Shown here piece after piece: positions 42,773 through 51,575 of a stretch of 64,000 bases of DNA. The notes beneath the pieces are model-generated. The model was not told where the DNA came from. It saw nothing but the letters and a program-made list of their open reading frames with translations, and made no database searches. Origin of the DNA: CABZJG01 sp902512685 (GTDB taxonomy: Bacteria > Pseudomonadota > Alphaproteobacteria > Rhodobacterales > Rhodobacteraceae); contig CP179201.1 of NCBI GenBank assembly GCA_051201605.1, positions 3,782,001 to 3,846,000 of the forward strand. The letters run 5' to 3'. The stretch's first letter is position 1; each line of letters begins with the position of its first letter. The position numbers and the translations under genes are program-made.

Positions 42773-43962
42773 AAGACGTCTGCGTAATGGCGTTTTTGGG
42801 CTTCACAATTTGAGCAGACGTGTTTTCCAGTCCGCTGCGATTTCAGTGGGCGGATTGGTGTTGTCAGTTTGCGTTATGCGATTGCTGGGGTTTATTTGTT
42901 TAAGGAGATCTTGTTTGCGGCCTTGAGCAAGTTCTGCGAGATGGCGGCCATGACCTTCTGCGCGTGGGTTTTGGCAACCCCGAAGTATCGCGCTCGATGT
43001 AATCCAAAGAGCCGCTTCATTGTGCCGAAGCACTGTTCAATACGGAAACGGTGTTTTGAAATCAGTTTGTCAAAGCGTTTTTCTGATTGACGCAGAGGGC
43101 GTCCGCGTACCGCTTTGTGCAAGATGCCATCACGATGCTTGCCTTTCAGAGCATCTCTATTGGCTTTGCTGGCATAAGCTTTATCCGCGAGAACACGTTG
43201 AGCGTTGCTTCCTTCAATCATGGTTTCAAACTGTGGGCTCTCACCAACATTCGCAGGCGTGGTATGGATTTTATCCACAAACCCTTCTTCATCGCATCTG
43301 GCAAAACCCTTGTAACCCAACATACTCTTACGGCCCTTCTTGATCCATCGGGCGTCGTGATCAGCACTAAAGACAACACAAGCAGGCTCATCCGCGGTCT
43401 CATCTTCAGCCCGATCTTCAGCGGGCACCTCTACATGAGTGCGCGGCTGGGCTGCGCTTTCGATCAAGGTCGCGTCGATAATGGCGGCATTGGCCTCTTT
43501 CATCTTCAGCCCGTGGTCCTCTATCTGGCGACAGACCTCGGCAAGTAACCCATCATAAGCACCCGCCTTAACCAGTGCATTGCGAAACCGACAATGGGTT
43601 GTTTCATCCGGAACGGTGCAATGCAAGTCAAGCCCTGCAAACAGCATGAAATCAAACCGCACTCGCAAGCTTTCTTCCAGTTTAGGGTCCGACAACCCAT
43701 GCCATTGGCCGATCAGCAGACATTTAAACAAAACAATCTCATCATATCCCTGGGGGCCCAGATCTGATCGGTTCAAACCGCTTTTCAGAAGTGGTAAAAC
43801 CAAAGACCAATCCATAAGTGCATCAACTTTGCGCAAGACATTCTGATCCCCAATCCGACGCGCGCTCTCGTAGATGAAAATGTCCATAAAAACCTCAATG
43901 TGATCTCATAAAGGATACAAAATTTACCCCTGTGAGAGAATCCTGAATTGTGCAGAGGTCTG
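42773..43962 (-). mobile_element. IS5-family insertion sequence, about 1190 bp
   Basis: Ends were set by three agreeing signs. Both sides carry ATTGA (42768-42772 and 43963-43967). The outermost bases are imperfect inverted repeats (AAGACGTCTGCGTAAT versus CAGACCTCTGCACAAT on the other strand). Precise removal restores the host transposase frame. The size is typical of the family. Because the end bases mismatch at position 1, the target duplication could be 4 rather than 5 bp. Confidence 0.85.
42892..43887 (-). CDS. IS5-family transposase (331 aa)
   Basis: A full-length DDE transposase that catalyses cut-and-paste movement of its element. It has the N-terminal 'QGYDEIVLFKCLLIGQWHGLSD' region and first catalytic Asp in 'AIIDATLIES'. 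The second is in 'VLADKAYASKANR', and the Y-(2)-R-(3)-E-(6)-K-like signature is in 'HRFRIEQCFGTMKRLFGLHRARY'. The reading frame is intact and fills most of the element, so it may still be active. It reads in the same direction as the IS1595 transposase it interrupts. Confidence 0.93.
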   Translation of the reverse strand: MDIFIYESARRIGDQNVLRKVDALMDWSLVLPLLKSGLNRSDLGPQGYDEIVLFKCLLIGQWHGLSDPKLEESLRVRFDFMLFAGLDLHCTVPDETTHCRFRNALVKAGAYDGLLAEVCRQIEDHGLKMKEANAAIIDATLIESAAQPRTHVEVPAEDRAEDETADEPACVVFSADHDARWIKKGRKSMLGYKGFARCDEEGFVDKIHTTPANVGESPQFETMIEGSNAQRVLADKAYASKANRDALKGKHRDGILHKAVRGRPLRQSEKRFDKLISKHRFRIEQCFGTMKRLFGLHRARYFGVAKTHAQKVMAAISQNLLKAANKISLNK

Positions 43963-44630
43963 ATTGATGTGATTATGGTGGTTGGCAAAGAGTTCCAAAT
44001 GATTAATACGATAATGTTTGAAGTCAGACACATCGAGCACATTATACCCGCGCCAGCTGTCCGAATAAACGACACTGTCGGGGATTACTTTACGTTTGAT
44101 TATCGGGATTAGTGCCGCACCCGAAGCGTCTGGGATAATCTTAGTATAAACCCGTCCACCCCTTTTGATAAGCCAAATACAGGTATTTTTCCCGCAGCAC
44201 CTCTGCCACGTTTTCCTTTCCGACAGCCACCAAAGTAACTTTCATCAACTTCGATTTCACCGTCAAACATGGCCTCGCTTTCAGCCTCTAATTCATATGC
44301 AATTATTTCGCGTAAACGTAGAAAAAAGAACGCTGCTGTTTTGCGATTTACACCACATAGGCTTGCTGCTGTTCGAGCGGTGGAGCTGAATACAAAATGC
44401 TCAATCAGGCGGTCTTGTTTATAAATACTTAGGCGACTGTTTCTCATGCGTCCCATAATACCTCATTTCTGAGTTATCTGGGTCAGCCCCTTAGTTTTTT
44501 TCATTTATTGGAAAACACCTAATACCTCAAACTTAATTCCATAGCCTTTCAACCCCAAAATCTGCGCGTGTGCCATAATCGACCATTAGCCGTTAAACTC
44601 ACTTGAAAACACAGGTGTTACAATCCAATC

Positions 44631-45938
44631 CTAGTCTCGCAATGCCAATTCATTTACCTTGGCCACTGGCTGCCAGAAATACTCAAATATGGTTCGCTTT
44701 CCCGACAAGACATCAACTGAGGCTGTCATTCCGGGCATGAGCTCTACGGCTTCGCCATCCAAGACCATTTCGCCCTCAATGGCTACATAGATGAGGTAGT
44801 GCGACGCAGATCCACTTCGCTCGTCCACCACCGCGTCGGGACTAATCCGTTCAACACGACCTAATACGTGCCCGTACTTTGAAGAGTCATAGGCTGAAAG
44901 CCGAATGCGAACTTCATCTCCTGTCTTGATGCGAGATATATCCTGCGGTTTAATTTTACCCTCCACCACAAGCGCCTCGCCCGTCGGCACGAGCTCCAAG
45001 ACGACATCGCCAGTGCGGACGTAACCACCAGGTGTGCGGAAGTTCAATGTATTTACAACGCCATCCATTGGAGCTTGGATTAATGTCCGAGCCACCCGAT
45101 CTTCCAGTCGCGGAAGAGCCTCACTCAATTCAGACTTCTGCGTCACAACTTTTGCCAGTTCATCCAAGGCGGTGAGGCCGTAAGCGTCTCGAGCGTTATC
45201 AATTTCACGACGCGTTTCCTTAATAGCTAGGATCGCCTGATCAATAGATACACGGGCGCTCTCACGCTTGCCGCGAGCCTGCTCAAGCTCGCGCTGCAGT
45301 CCCAGCAGCCGCGTTGCGGGGGCAATTTTTTCTTGCACGAGCGGCTCGACAACGGCAATTTCATCTTCTAGGAGCTCCATTGTTTTTCCGGCGCTTTCCA
45401 TATTCACCTCGCCCCCAATTACGTCCTGCTCTACCCGGGCAAGACGCTGCTCAAGCACGCTGACCTGGCCCTGCAATTCCAGTCTTCGCGCAGCGAATAG
45501 GCTCTCCTCAGACAAGGCAACAGTGAGTATTTTTGACGCCAGAGTTTGGGGCACAGTAAATTGCGCCTCCCTGGCAATCTCGGCACGAAGCCTCAATTCA
45601 CGAATTTCCAAGCCAGTGTACCTCTGCATCATCTGATTGAGCTCACTGGTTGCATCAATTGGATCAATTTCAAACAACAACTCGCCTTTGACCACTCTCG
45701 AGTTTTCCGAGACGTATCGTCTCAAAATTGTACCACCTTCGCCAGCCTGAACAGACTGGTTTTGCATTGAGGAAATAATTCGTCCGTCACCGCGCGTTAC
45801 ATTGTCCAACTCAGCATAATTTGACCAAACAAAAAGGCTTGCCACAAGGGCCAACACAATCACAATAATGAGGGAGCTGCCCCAACTCGAGCGGCCCGCC
45901 ATCTCACGGCTTAGACTTTTGAAGCTTACGTCAGACAT
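44631..45938 (-). CDS. T1SS periplasmic adaptor (HlyD/LapC family, 435 aa)
   Basis: Membrane fusion protein that links the ABC exporter to the outer-membrane channel. There is a single N-terminal transmembrane helix at about residues 22-40 ('SSLIIVIVLALVASLFVW'). A first half-lipoyl segment follows ('EGGTILRRYVSENSRVVKGELLFEID'). Next are about 200 residues of coiled coil rich in Glu, Arg and Leu. The second half-lipoyl segment is 'IQAPMDGVVNTLNFRTPGGYVRTGD'. The C-terminal beta-barrel domain contains 'GDEVRIRLSAYDSSKYGHVLGRV'. Length is typical. The start codon directly abuts the stop of the ABC gene, so the two are translationally coupled. It is the last gene of the operon. Confidence 0.93.
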   Translation of the reverse strand: MSDVSFKSLSREMAGRSSWGSSLIIVIVLALVASLFVWSNYAELDNVTRGDGRIISSMQNQSVQAGEGGTILRRYVSENSRVVKGELLFEIDPIDATSELNQMMQRYTGLEIRELRLRAEIAREAQFTVPQTLASKILTVALSEESLFAARRLELQGQVSVLEQRLARVEQDVIGGEVNMESAGKTMELLEDEIAVVEPLVQEKIAPATRLLGLQRELEQARGKRESARVSIDQAILAIKETRREIDNARDAYGLTALDELAKVVTQKSELSEALPRLEDRVARTLIQAPMDGVVNTLNFRTPGGYVRTGDVVLELVPTGEALVVEGKIKPQDISRIKTGDEVRIRLSAYDSSKYGHVLGRVERISPDAVVDERSGSASHYLIYVAIEGEMVLDGEAVELMPGMTASVDVLSGKRTIFEYFWQPVAKVNELALRD

Positions 45939-48134
45939 CTAACCCCTTGCAGCCTGTTGTGCCCTTAACTTTTCTGGTGTCGTATCCGTCAAGATTTGAC
46001 CGGAATCCAGCACCAGTACGCGATCAGCGAGTTGGAGAAGGCTATTCCTGTGCGTAATCATAATCATCGTCTTGCCGTCAGCCCAGGTTTTCAATTCGCT
46101 CATGACTGACGCTTCCGTCGCTTGGTCCATTGAGCTTGTGGGCTCATCCAATATGATGACCTTTGGGTCATGTAGCAAGGCGCGGGCAAGGTTAATGGAT
46201 TGCCTTTGCCCCCCAGACAACCCCTCTCCTCGTTCTCTGAGCTCCAAGTCGTAGCCCGAGGGGTGCTTTGAAATAAAGCTATCCACACCCGCAGTCTTAC
46301 AAACATTTAAAATGTGTTCGTCAGAGTGCTCGTAATAGCCCATTTGGATGTTCTCCTTAACCGTTCCCGAAAATAGCCAAGTCTCTTGCAGCATGAAACT
46401 CACATTCCGCCGCAAGTCGGATGGGTCAATCTGACGTGTGTCTATGCCATCCACAAGTACAGCCCCGCTCGTAGGGCTGACAATTCCCGACATCAATCTT
46501 GCCAGTGTCGACTTTCCAGACCCCATTCGCCCTACTATAGCAACTTTTTGCCCCTGCGGAATTTTTAAGGAGAGATCATTGAGTGTCGGTGAATTTGCGC
46601 CCGAAAATGTGTATGTCAAATTTCTCAACTCAATTGTCCCAACCAGTTCTGGGCGGCTTAATTTGGCTGACGTTTCCTCTAGTGAGCCATCGTCCTGCAT
46701 AAGCTGAGATAATGAACGGTATGCTTGGCGTGCAGAATTTGCGCGTGACATAGCCGAAGCAAGTTGAGATAAGGGCGCAAGAGTACGGCCCCCCAAAATG
46801 ACTGCTGCAATGAGCGAACCCATTGTCACAATCCCGTCTTGGATGAGGAAAACGCCGAAAAAAATTGTTGCAATTTGAGCGACTTGCTGCACAGATGCGG
46901 CAGCGTTGATAGCAAATTGTGAGAGAACCCGATTTCTTAAGCCTAATTCTGATTGAATCTTGGATGCGTCCTCGAAGCGCTTACGCATGAGCCGGCCGCT
47001 GCCCGTGGCGCGAATTGTTTCAATTCCGTTGAGAGTCTCGATGAGAACGCTTTGCTTGGACATATTTGATTGCATCGTGTTCTTCGCGATAGACGCCAGA
47101 AACGGTTGGATTACGAGGCCCGCAAAAATCACAATCGGAACGGCAAAAAGCGGTACGTAGGCAAGCGGACCCGCTATGAGGCTGATCACCCAAATGAAGA
47201 AGAAAATAAATGGTAAATCAACTACGGCAATCAATGTCGCAGAGGTAAAAAATTCCCTCAATGTATCAAATTCGCGGACAACGCTAGCCATCGCGCCAGA
47301 TTTTTGAGAACGGCGATCCAACCGCAAACTTAAAAGACGATTGAAGATTAGACGCGCCATTCGGCCATCCGCTCGCTGACCTGCACGGTCAACAAATTGG
47401 CCCCTTATCGTTTTAATTAAGAAGTCAAATCCCAACGCAATCGCGACGCCGATAGTCAGTGCGATCAATGACTCAATAGCTTCGTTAGGAACTACGCGAT
47501 CATACACCACCATAATAAATAGCGACGTTGACAAACCGAGGAAGTTGGTCAGAGCCGCTGCGATGATAACTTGAAAATACAACCACTTACTCTGGGCAAA
47601 TGACCCCCAAAACCAAGACGCGGAGGAGGTATCCTTTACAGGGTCAAAGTTGGCAAGGATGACATACTTGCCAACTTCCCCAGCAAATTCCTTGCGTCTA
47701 ATGCGCCTCTGCTCAGGCTGCCCTGAAAATCTCGTGACCTTGAGCAAGCCATCGCCCTCATCACCCTCGACTAGCAGCGCGTCACCCGTTGCTGTGAACG
47801 CAATGAGTGGGCAATGTGTATCCTTTATCCGCTGTATCCGGAACCGGCCAAAGCTGGATTTGTAACCAAGTTGAGTAAGCGCCTCTACAGCTGATTTAGG
47901 CGTATATTCCAATTCGCTTGGATCCCCCAAGTCCCGCAACGCACCAATAGAAAAAGCCTTGCCCTCCAAAGCCAGAAAGGCCTGAAGCGCACGCAGCAAA
48001 CTAAATCCAGCTCCCTCCTCAACTTGGTTCAATTTGGGGGGGTCTTCCATGTCTATTTCTACGCTGGTTACATTCTCAGATAAACCACCTCTAACAACCT
48101 GCGACAGGCTCTCATCTGCTTCATTTTCGTCCAT
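45939..48134 (-). CDS. T1SS ABC exporter with degenerate C39-like domain (LapB/LssB type, 731 aa)
   Basis: Inner-membrane ATPase/permease that drives one-step export. Residues about 30-160 form a C39-peptidase-like domain. I see no catalytic Cys at the expected place ('FSLLRALQAFLALEGKAF'), so it should bind rather than cleave the substrate. Residues about 180-460 hold the transmembrane domain. The ATPase domain at about 480-731 has Walker A 'GRMGSGKST', signature 'LSGGQRQS', Walker B 'VIILDEPTSSMD' and the switch His in 'MITHR'. It is 14 bp downstream of the TolC-like gene. This architecture is typical of exporters of very large adhesins such as LapA, which fits the giant cargo encoded nearby. 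Confidence 0.94.
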   Translation of the reverse strand: MDENEADESLSQVVRGGLSENVTSVEIDMEDPPKLNQVEEGAGFSLLRALQAFLALEGKAFSIGALRDLGDPSELEYTPKSAVEALTQLGYKSSFGRFRIQRIKDTHCPLIAFTATGDALLVEGDEGDGLLKVTRFSGQPEQRRIRRKEFAGEVGKYVILANFDPVKDTSSASWFWGSFAQSKWLYFQVIIAAALTNFLGLSTSLFIMVVYDRVVPNEAIESLIALTIGVAIALGFDFLIKTIRGQFVDRAGQRADGRMARLIFNRLLSLRLDRRSQKSGAMASVVREFDTLREFFTSATLIAVVDLPFIFFFIWVISLIAGPLAYVPLFAVPIVIFAGLVIQPFLASIAKNTMQSNMSKQSVLIETLNGIETIRATGSGRLMRKRFEDASKIQSELGLRNRVLSQFAINAAASVQQVAQIATIFFGVFLIQDGIVTMGSLIAAVILGGRTLAPLSQLASAMSRANSARQAYRSLSQLMQDDGSLEETSAKLSRPELVGTIELRNLTYTFSGANSPTLNDLSLKIPQGQKVAIVGRMGSGKSTLARLMSGIVSPTSGAVLVDGIDTRQIDPSDLRRNVSFMLQETWLFSGTVKENIQMGYYEHSDEHILNVCKTAGVDSFISKHPSGYDLELRERGEGLSGGQRQSINLARALLHDPKVIILDEPTSSMDQATEASVMSELKTWADGKTMIMITHRNSLLQLADRVLVLDSGQILTDTTPEKLRAQQAARG

Positions 48135-48148
48135 CCGCTAATGACCAG

Positions 48149-49480
48149 TCATTTTGATAATATGCCCAGAGCTGCCGCAAGCTCAAATTTCGTTCGCACC
48201 AAGTCCGCTTGCCCACGACGAATGCGACTCTGAAGCTCGTTGGCCTGCAATTTTATTTCAAAAACCTTCGAGATGTCGGCTTGCCCTGTTTGTATTTGAG
48301 ACTCTGCTACTCTAAGTTGATCGACAAGTAGGGGCAACTTTTTTTCAGCTAATTCAAGGATTTTCCCAATATTAATTACTCGTTCTTGCAGCGCACTGAG
48401 CACTACGCCCGCATTCTCAACTGTAAATTCGAGGGCGCGCTTTGCTTGTCTAAGGTCATTTTCTGCTGCAGAAAGGTTAGCAGCTCGAGCGCCACCATCA
48501 CTGAGTTGATAGGAGATCAAAATACCAGCCTGCGCACTTATACTTTCATCAGGATCCATTGGGGAGGAGGAGCCCACTTGTGCATTAATTTGTGGCATGA
48601 ACGCAGAGCGGGCAACTTCGACTTGCTGCTCCGCAAGAAGGGTGCGGAGCGCGCTTTCGCGAACTGCAGGAGTGTTGTCCGCCACCAAGGCGCCCTGAAT
48701 AGAAGAGGATAGTGATGAGGGAAATAGAGGGCCATAATTCGGTACGGGCAGGTCACCGAAGAACTTGGAGTATTCAATACTTGCAAGCTTTAAGTTGGAC
48801 TTTGCTTCTTCCTCTGAAATGTCAATTTCCAGTAATTGACTTGTGATTTTATCAAGAACTGAGCGATCAATTAAACCAGATCCTGCCATACGTTCAAGCT
48901 GCGCCGCATGGGGTTGAATTTTCTCTTTAAATTCATTGGTAGCCGCCAACTCTCTGACCGCGAGTGAAGCCGCTATACTAGCACTAGCAGCCTCAGCGCT
49001 CACCCGATTTATTGCACCGTCGGTGACAACCCGTGCAAGTTCAACTTGTAATTTTGCAATGCTTATTCCACTACTAACTAGACCCCCATCAAATAGAAGT
49101 TGCGACGCGGTTAAGTTGATCGAAGCGCCTGTTTGGGTGTCACCGACAGATATATCACTCTGATATCCGCCGACAGAGGAGCTCGCACTTAACTGCGGCC
49201 GCGTCTTAGAAACAGCAAGCGATACGCCGCTCGTCGCACCCAGTTCGGCCTGTCGGAGAGCGGAAATCTCTGGACTGATTGCAACCGCGTAGGTCAAATA
49301 TTCGAAAATATCCGCTCCTAGTTCTGGAAGTTCTACTTGTTCTAAACTCGGAGCTTTAATTTCAGACACGATGACGCTAACCTGCTCACCATAATATTCT
49401 TCAACTGGAGCATTAAACTGCGAACAACCCACCAAGGGGAAAATCAAGCACAATGTCGCTAAGCCTAGTAAATTTTTCAA
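48149..49480 (-). CDS. TolC-family outer-membrane channel lipoprotein for T1SS (443 aa)
   Basis: Outer-membrane exit duct of the T1SS. Lipoprotein signal peptide with lipobox 'PLVGC' and lipidated Cys19. The rest is long alpha-helical stretches with two repeated halves typical of the outer-membrane efflux family: 'GASINLTASQLLFDGGLVSSGI' in the first half and 'GILISYQLSDGGARAANLSAAE' in the second. First gene of the three-gene transporter operon. An IS3 element lies 104 bp upstream of its start, within the likely promoter region, so expression may be altered. Confidence 0.92.
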   Translation of the reverse strand: MKNLLGLATLCLIFPLVGCSQFNAPVEEYYGEQVSVIVSEIKAPSLEQVELPELGADIFEYLTYAVAISPEISALRQAELGATSGVSLAVSKTRPQLSASSSVGGYQSDISVGDTQTGASINLTASQLLFDGGLVSSGISIAKLQVELARVVTDGAINRVSAEAASASIAASLAVRELAATNEFKEKIQPHAAQLERMAGSGLIDRSVLDKITSQLLEIDISEEEAKSNLKLASIEYSKFFGDLPVPNYGPLFPSSLSSSIQGALVADNTPAVRESALRTLLAEQQVEVARSAFMPQINAQVGSSSPMDPDESISAQAGILISYQLSDGGARAANLSAAENDLRQAKRALEFTVENAGVVLSALQERVINIGKILELAEKKLPLLVDQLRVAESQIQTGQADISKVFEIKLQANELQSRIRRGQADLVRTKFELAAALGILSK

Positions 49481-49646
49481 GGCGTATCTCCTCGCGCTGG
49501 ACCAATTTATTTAACGTTATGCGACACTTCCCAATAGTGCAAGTCCATGATCCCTTAAAAGTGAACACTTTGCTAATTGTTTTTGGACCTGTCGCGAAAT
49601 TGTGCCGCTCCTTTAACCGCATATTATGCACTAAAGGAGAATACAC

Positions 49647-49922
49647 ATGGGAAACAAGCCAACAGCAGAATTTAGACAGGAAGTTGTGCGCGTAGCATTA
49701 ACAAGTGGGCTTAGCCGTAAGCAGGTCGCATCGGACTTTGGGATTGGTTTTTCGACACTGAGCCGCTGGATCAAAGAAGAACGCGATACAGTTTCTACGC
49801 CTGAGCCACAAATTGATTTGATTCACGAAAACGAACGGCTGCGAAAAGAAGTCCGCATGCTTCGTGAGGAGAGGGAAATATTAAAAAAGGCAACACAGTT
49901 CTTCGCGAAGCAAAAACCGTGA
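49647..49922 (+). CDS. IS3-family OrfA, DNA-binding subunit (91 aa)
   Basis: Small helix-turn-helix protein ('GLSRKQVASDFGIGFSTLSRWIKEER') followed by a leucine-zipper-like coiled coil ('ENERLRKEVRMLREEREILKKA'). It binds the element's ends and, when fused to OrfB by frameshifting, forms the transposase. AAGGAG lies upstream of the ATG. Its stop overlaps the OrfB start region by 4 bp. Confidence 0.92.
   Translation: MGNKPTAEFRQEVVRVALTSGLSRKQVASDFGIGFSTLSRWIKEERDTVSTPEPQIDLIHENERLRKEVRMLREEREILKKATQFFAKQKP
49883..49889 (+). promoter_or_regulatory. Programmed -1 frameshift site (A AAA AAG)
   Basis: The heptamer AAAAAAG is in the correct phase (TTA AAA AAG in the OrfA frame) about 30 nt before the OrfA stop. 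A -1 slip leads into an open OrfB frame reading 'KKGNTVLREAKTV', giving an OrfAB fusion. This is the standard expression mode of IS3-family transposase. Confidence 0.85.
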
Positions 49923-50776
49923 GGTTTAAGTTTATCGAAGAACACCGTGGCACGCTTCCAATCAATCGTCTGTGTCATATTATGAATGTCAGTGCACGTG
50001 GTTACCGCGCCTATCGCACACGACCAATGAGCCAAAGTCAGAGAACGGATATGGTTTTATTGGCTCATATTCGGGATCAATTCGCCCTAAGTCACAATAG
50101 TTATGGGCGCGTCAGAATGACCGAAGAGCTGAAAGAGTTAGGTCTGCAGGTCGGCCACCGCCGTGTAGGAAGATTGATGCGCCAGAACGCCATATCCGTT
50201 ATCAGAACCCGTAAACATAAGGTCACAACGGATAATAATCACAAGTTTAATATTGCGCCAAATCTGCTGGATCGTGATTTTACTACCGATAAGCCTAATC
50301 AAAAATGGGTGGTTGATATTAGCTATATATGGACACGTGAAGGATGGCTATACTTGGCTGCTGTACTTGATTTACATTCAAGGCGCATCATCGGTTGGTC
50401 GGTCAGTAATCGGATGAAGAAGGATCTGGCAATACGTGCGTTAGACATGGCGGTTGCTTTGCGGCGTCCTCCTAAGGATTGCATACATCACAGTGATCGT
50501 GGAAGCCAATATTGCTCACATGAATACCAGGCTCGGCTTCGCAAACACGGATTTAAAATATCAATGTCAGGAAAGGGTAATTGCTATGACAATGCAGCAA
50601 TGGAAACATTCTTCAAAACTATCAAGGCTGAACTGATATGGCGAAATACTTGGCACACACGCCGTGCTGCTGAACTGGCTATCTTCAAATATATCAATGG
50701 CTTTTATAACCCACGCCGCAGACATTCTGCATTAGGCTGGAAAAGCCCCTTGGCTTTCGAACGGATAGCCGCTTAA
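49919..50776 (+). CDS. IS3-family OrfB, transposase catalytic subunit (285 aa)
   Basis: rve-type integrase core with an apparent DDE triad: 'WVVDISYIWT', 'IHHSDRGSQY' and 'NAAMETFFKTIKAE'. An HTH_21-like N-terminal part is present ('YGRVRMTEELKELGLQVGHRRVGRLM'). The C-terminus 'FYNPRRRHSALGWKSPLAFE' is characteristic. The start shown is GTG, but the frame continues upstream into OrfA through the frameshift site, so the normal product is probably the OrfAB fusion. No disabling lesion is seen. Confidence 0.93.
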   Translation: MRFKFIEEHRGTLPINRLCHIMNVSARGYRAYRTRPMSQSQRTDMVLLAHIRDQFALSHNSYGRVRMTEELKELGLQVGHRRVGRLMRQNAISVIRTRKHKVTTDNNHKFNIAPNLLDRDFTTDKPNQKWVVDISYIWTREGWLYLAAVLDLHSRRIIGWSVSNRMKKDLAIRALDMAVALRRPPKDCIHHSDRGSQYCSHEYQARLRKHGFKISMSGKGNCYDNAAMETFFKTIKAELIWRNTWHTRRAAELAIFKYINGFYNPRRRHSALGWKSPLAFERIAA

Positions 50777-50814
50777 GTGAGAACTCGGAGCGGCACTAAA
50801 GCGGGACAGGTCCA

Positions 50815-51198
50815 TTTAGCCTGCAATTGAAATGTGATTGACTTCCAAATGCCCATCAAAAGGGTAGCTCTGTTTGATCGCATTTCATCGACAACAACAT
50901 TAAGATTAGGAACGGCCAAGAGCAAAATGCGTTTCGTGACCGATCGTAACGTTACCGTTTGTCAAACTTTCTAATGCTCTTGTGTGATTATTATATTATA
51001 ATAAAAGTACGGGCGGATTACGAGATACATAATTCTGCTCAAAGCTCATATTTTTCTTATGAAACCTGCGCACTGCCATGCTGACGCATATAAAAGAGAA
51101 CTTGGAGAAATTAGGGTTTGCTCTTCGGGCATGAGTGCTCACTATAAATTTCAAATAGAGCGATAGCGAAAGCAAAAATAATTTTGAGCGCATAACGC
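50815..51198. other. Non-coding stretch between the IS3 element and tRNA-fMet
   Basis: About 380 bp without a convincing gene on either strand. It marks the transition from the AT-rich T1SS region to the GC-richer right half. I see no integrase remnant and no second copy of the tRNA 3' end. Confidence 0.55.
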
Positions 51199-51220
51199 AA
51201 AAGGCGCCCCTTGAGGCGCT
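51199..51220 (-). terminator. Terminator of the tRNA-fMet transcript
   Basis: On the minus strand GCGCCT-CAAG-GGGCGC folds into a 6-bp GC-rich stem (one G-U pair) followed by CTTTT. It begins about 27 bp past the tRNA 3' end. The T-run is short, so strength is uncertain. Confidence 0.6.
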
Positions 51221-51246
51221 AATCGTATGTCTATAAATGTTGATAT

Positions 51247-51323
<77 letters not shown>

Positions 51324-51575
51324 CCAAGTGAGACTTCTTTAAACTGGCTCACGCTTGGCCGCAACCCCTGATCGCAAGAATCGCGGCACAAATATTCAAG
51401 CCTGAACTCTGCGTCAGTTTTATTAATCAAGCTCTAAAACTTTGCACAACAATCCTTGCACACAAATAGTATTTTTGTGTTAAAATGGGGTCAGTGGCGA
51501 AGCCATGGGTAAAACCGCCAAATTTATAGTGTTTTCAATAAAAACATCGATAATCAGTAATTTAAGGAGAGTTAT

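Larger units (their letters stand above)
42597..44456 (-). pseudogene. IS1595-family transposase, split by IS5 insertion and frameshifted
   Basis: The N-terminal part (from ATG 44456) has the helix-turn-helix-like 'TARTAASLCGVNRKTA' and the catalytic 'VDESYFGGCRKGKRGRGAAGK'. The middle part in another frame reads 'YTKIIPDASGAALIPI...DSWRGYNVLDV'. The C-terminal part reads 'GIENFWNQAKRHMRKFNG'. A one-base frameshift sits in the minus-strand run AAAAGGGG (plus 44159-44166). Removing the IS5 element and one TCAAT target copy joins '...HHNHIN' to 'GIENFWNQ...', giving a protein of about 221 residues, normal for the family. It is not functional as it stands. Confidence 0.88.
42581..44490 (-). mobile_element. 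IS1595-family element (IS1016-like), interrupted by an IS5-family element
   Basis: The terminal inverted repeats are GGGTTGACCCAGATAACT at 42581-42598 and, reversed, GGGGCTGACCCAGATAACT at 44472-44490. The flanking 8 bp are TTAGTATT (left) and TTAGTTTT (right). This is an 8-bp target duplication with one mismatch, as expected for the family. Without the inserted IS5 element and one target copy it would be about 715 bp, the usual size of IS1016-like elements. Confidence 0.88.
49584..50814 (+). mobile_element. Intact IS3-family insertion sequence (1231 bp)
   Basis: The left end is TGGACCTGTCGCGAAATTGT and the right end, reversed, is TGGACCTGTCCCGCTTTAGT. Both are followed by a shared TGCCGCTCC. 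Flanking TTT on both sides fits a 3-bp target duplication. It carries overlapping orfA and orfB with a canonical frameshift site, so it may be active. Confidence 0.93.

Noticed and set aside
42699..43846. Several plus-strand frames across the nested insertion sequences
   Set aside because: They are antisense to the IS5 and IS1595 transposase genes and have no homology signs.
44156..44166. AAAAGGGG considered as a programmed frameshift in the IS1595 transposase
   Set aside because: A -1 slip would restore the frame, but single-frame transposases are normal for these elements and the gene is already split, so a disabling indel is simpler.
51324..51575. Leader of ade examined for a purine riboswitch
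   Set aside because: No three-way-junction or conserved purine-riboswitch core could be recognised.
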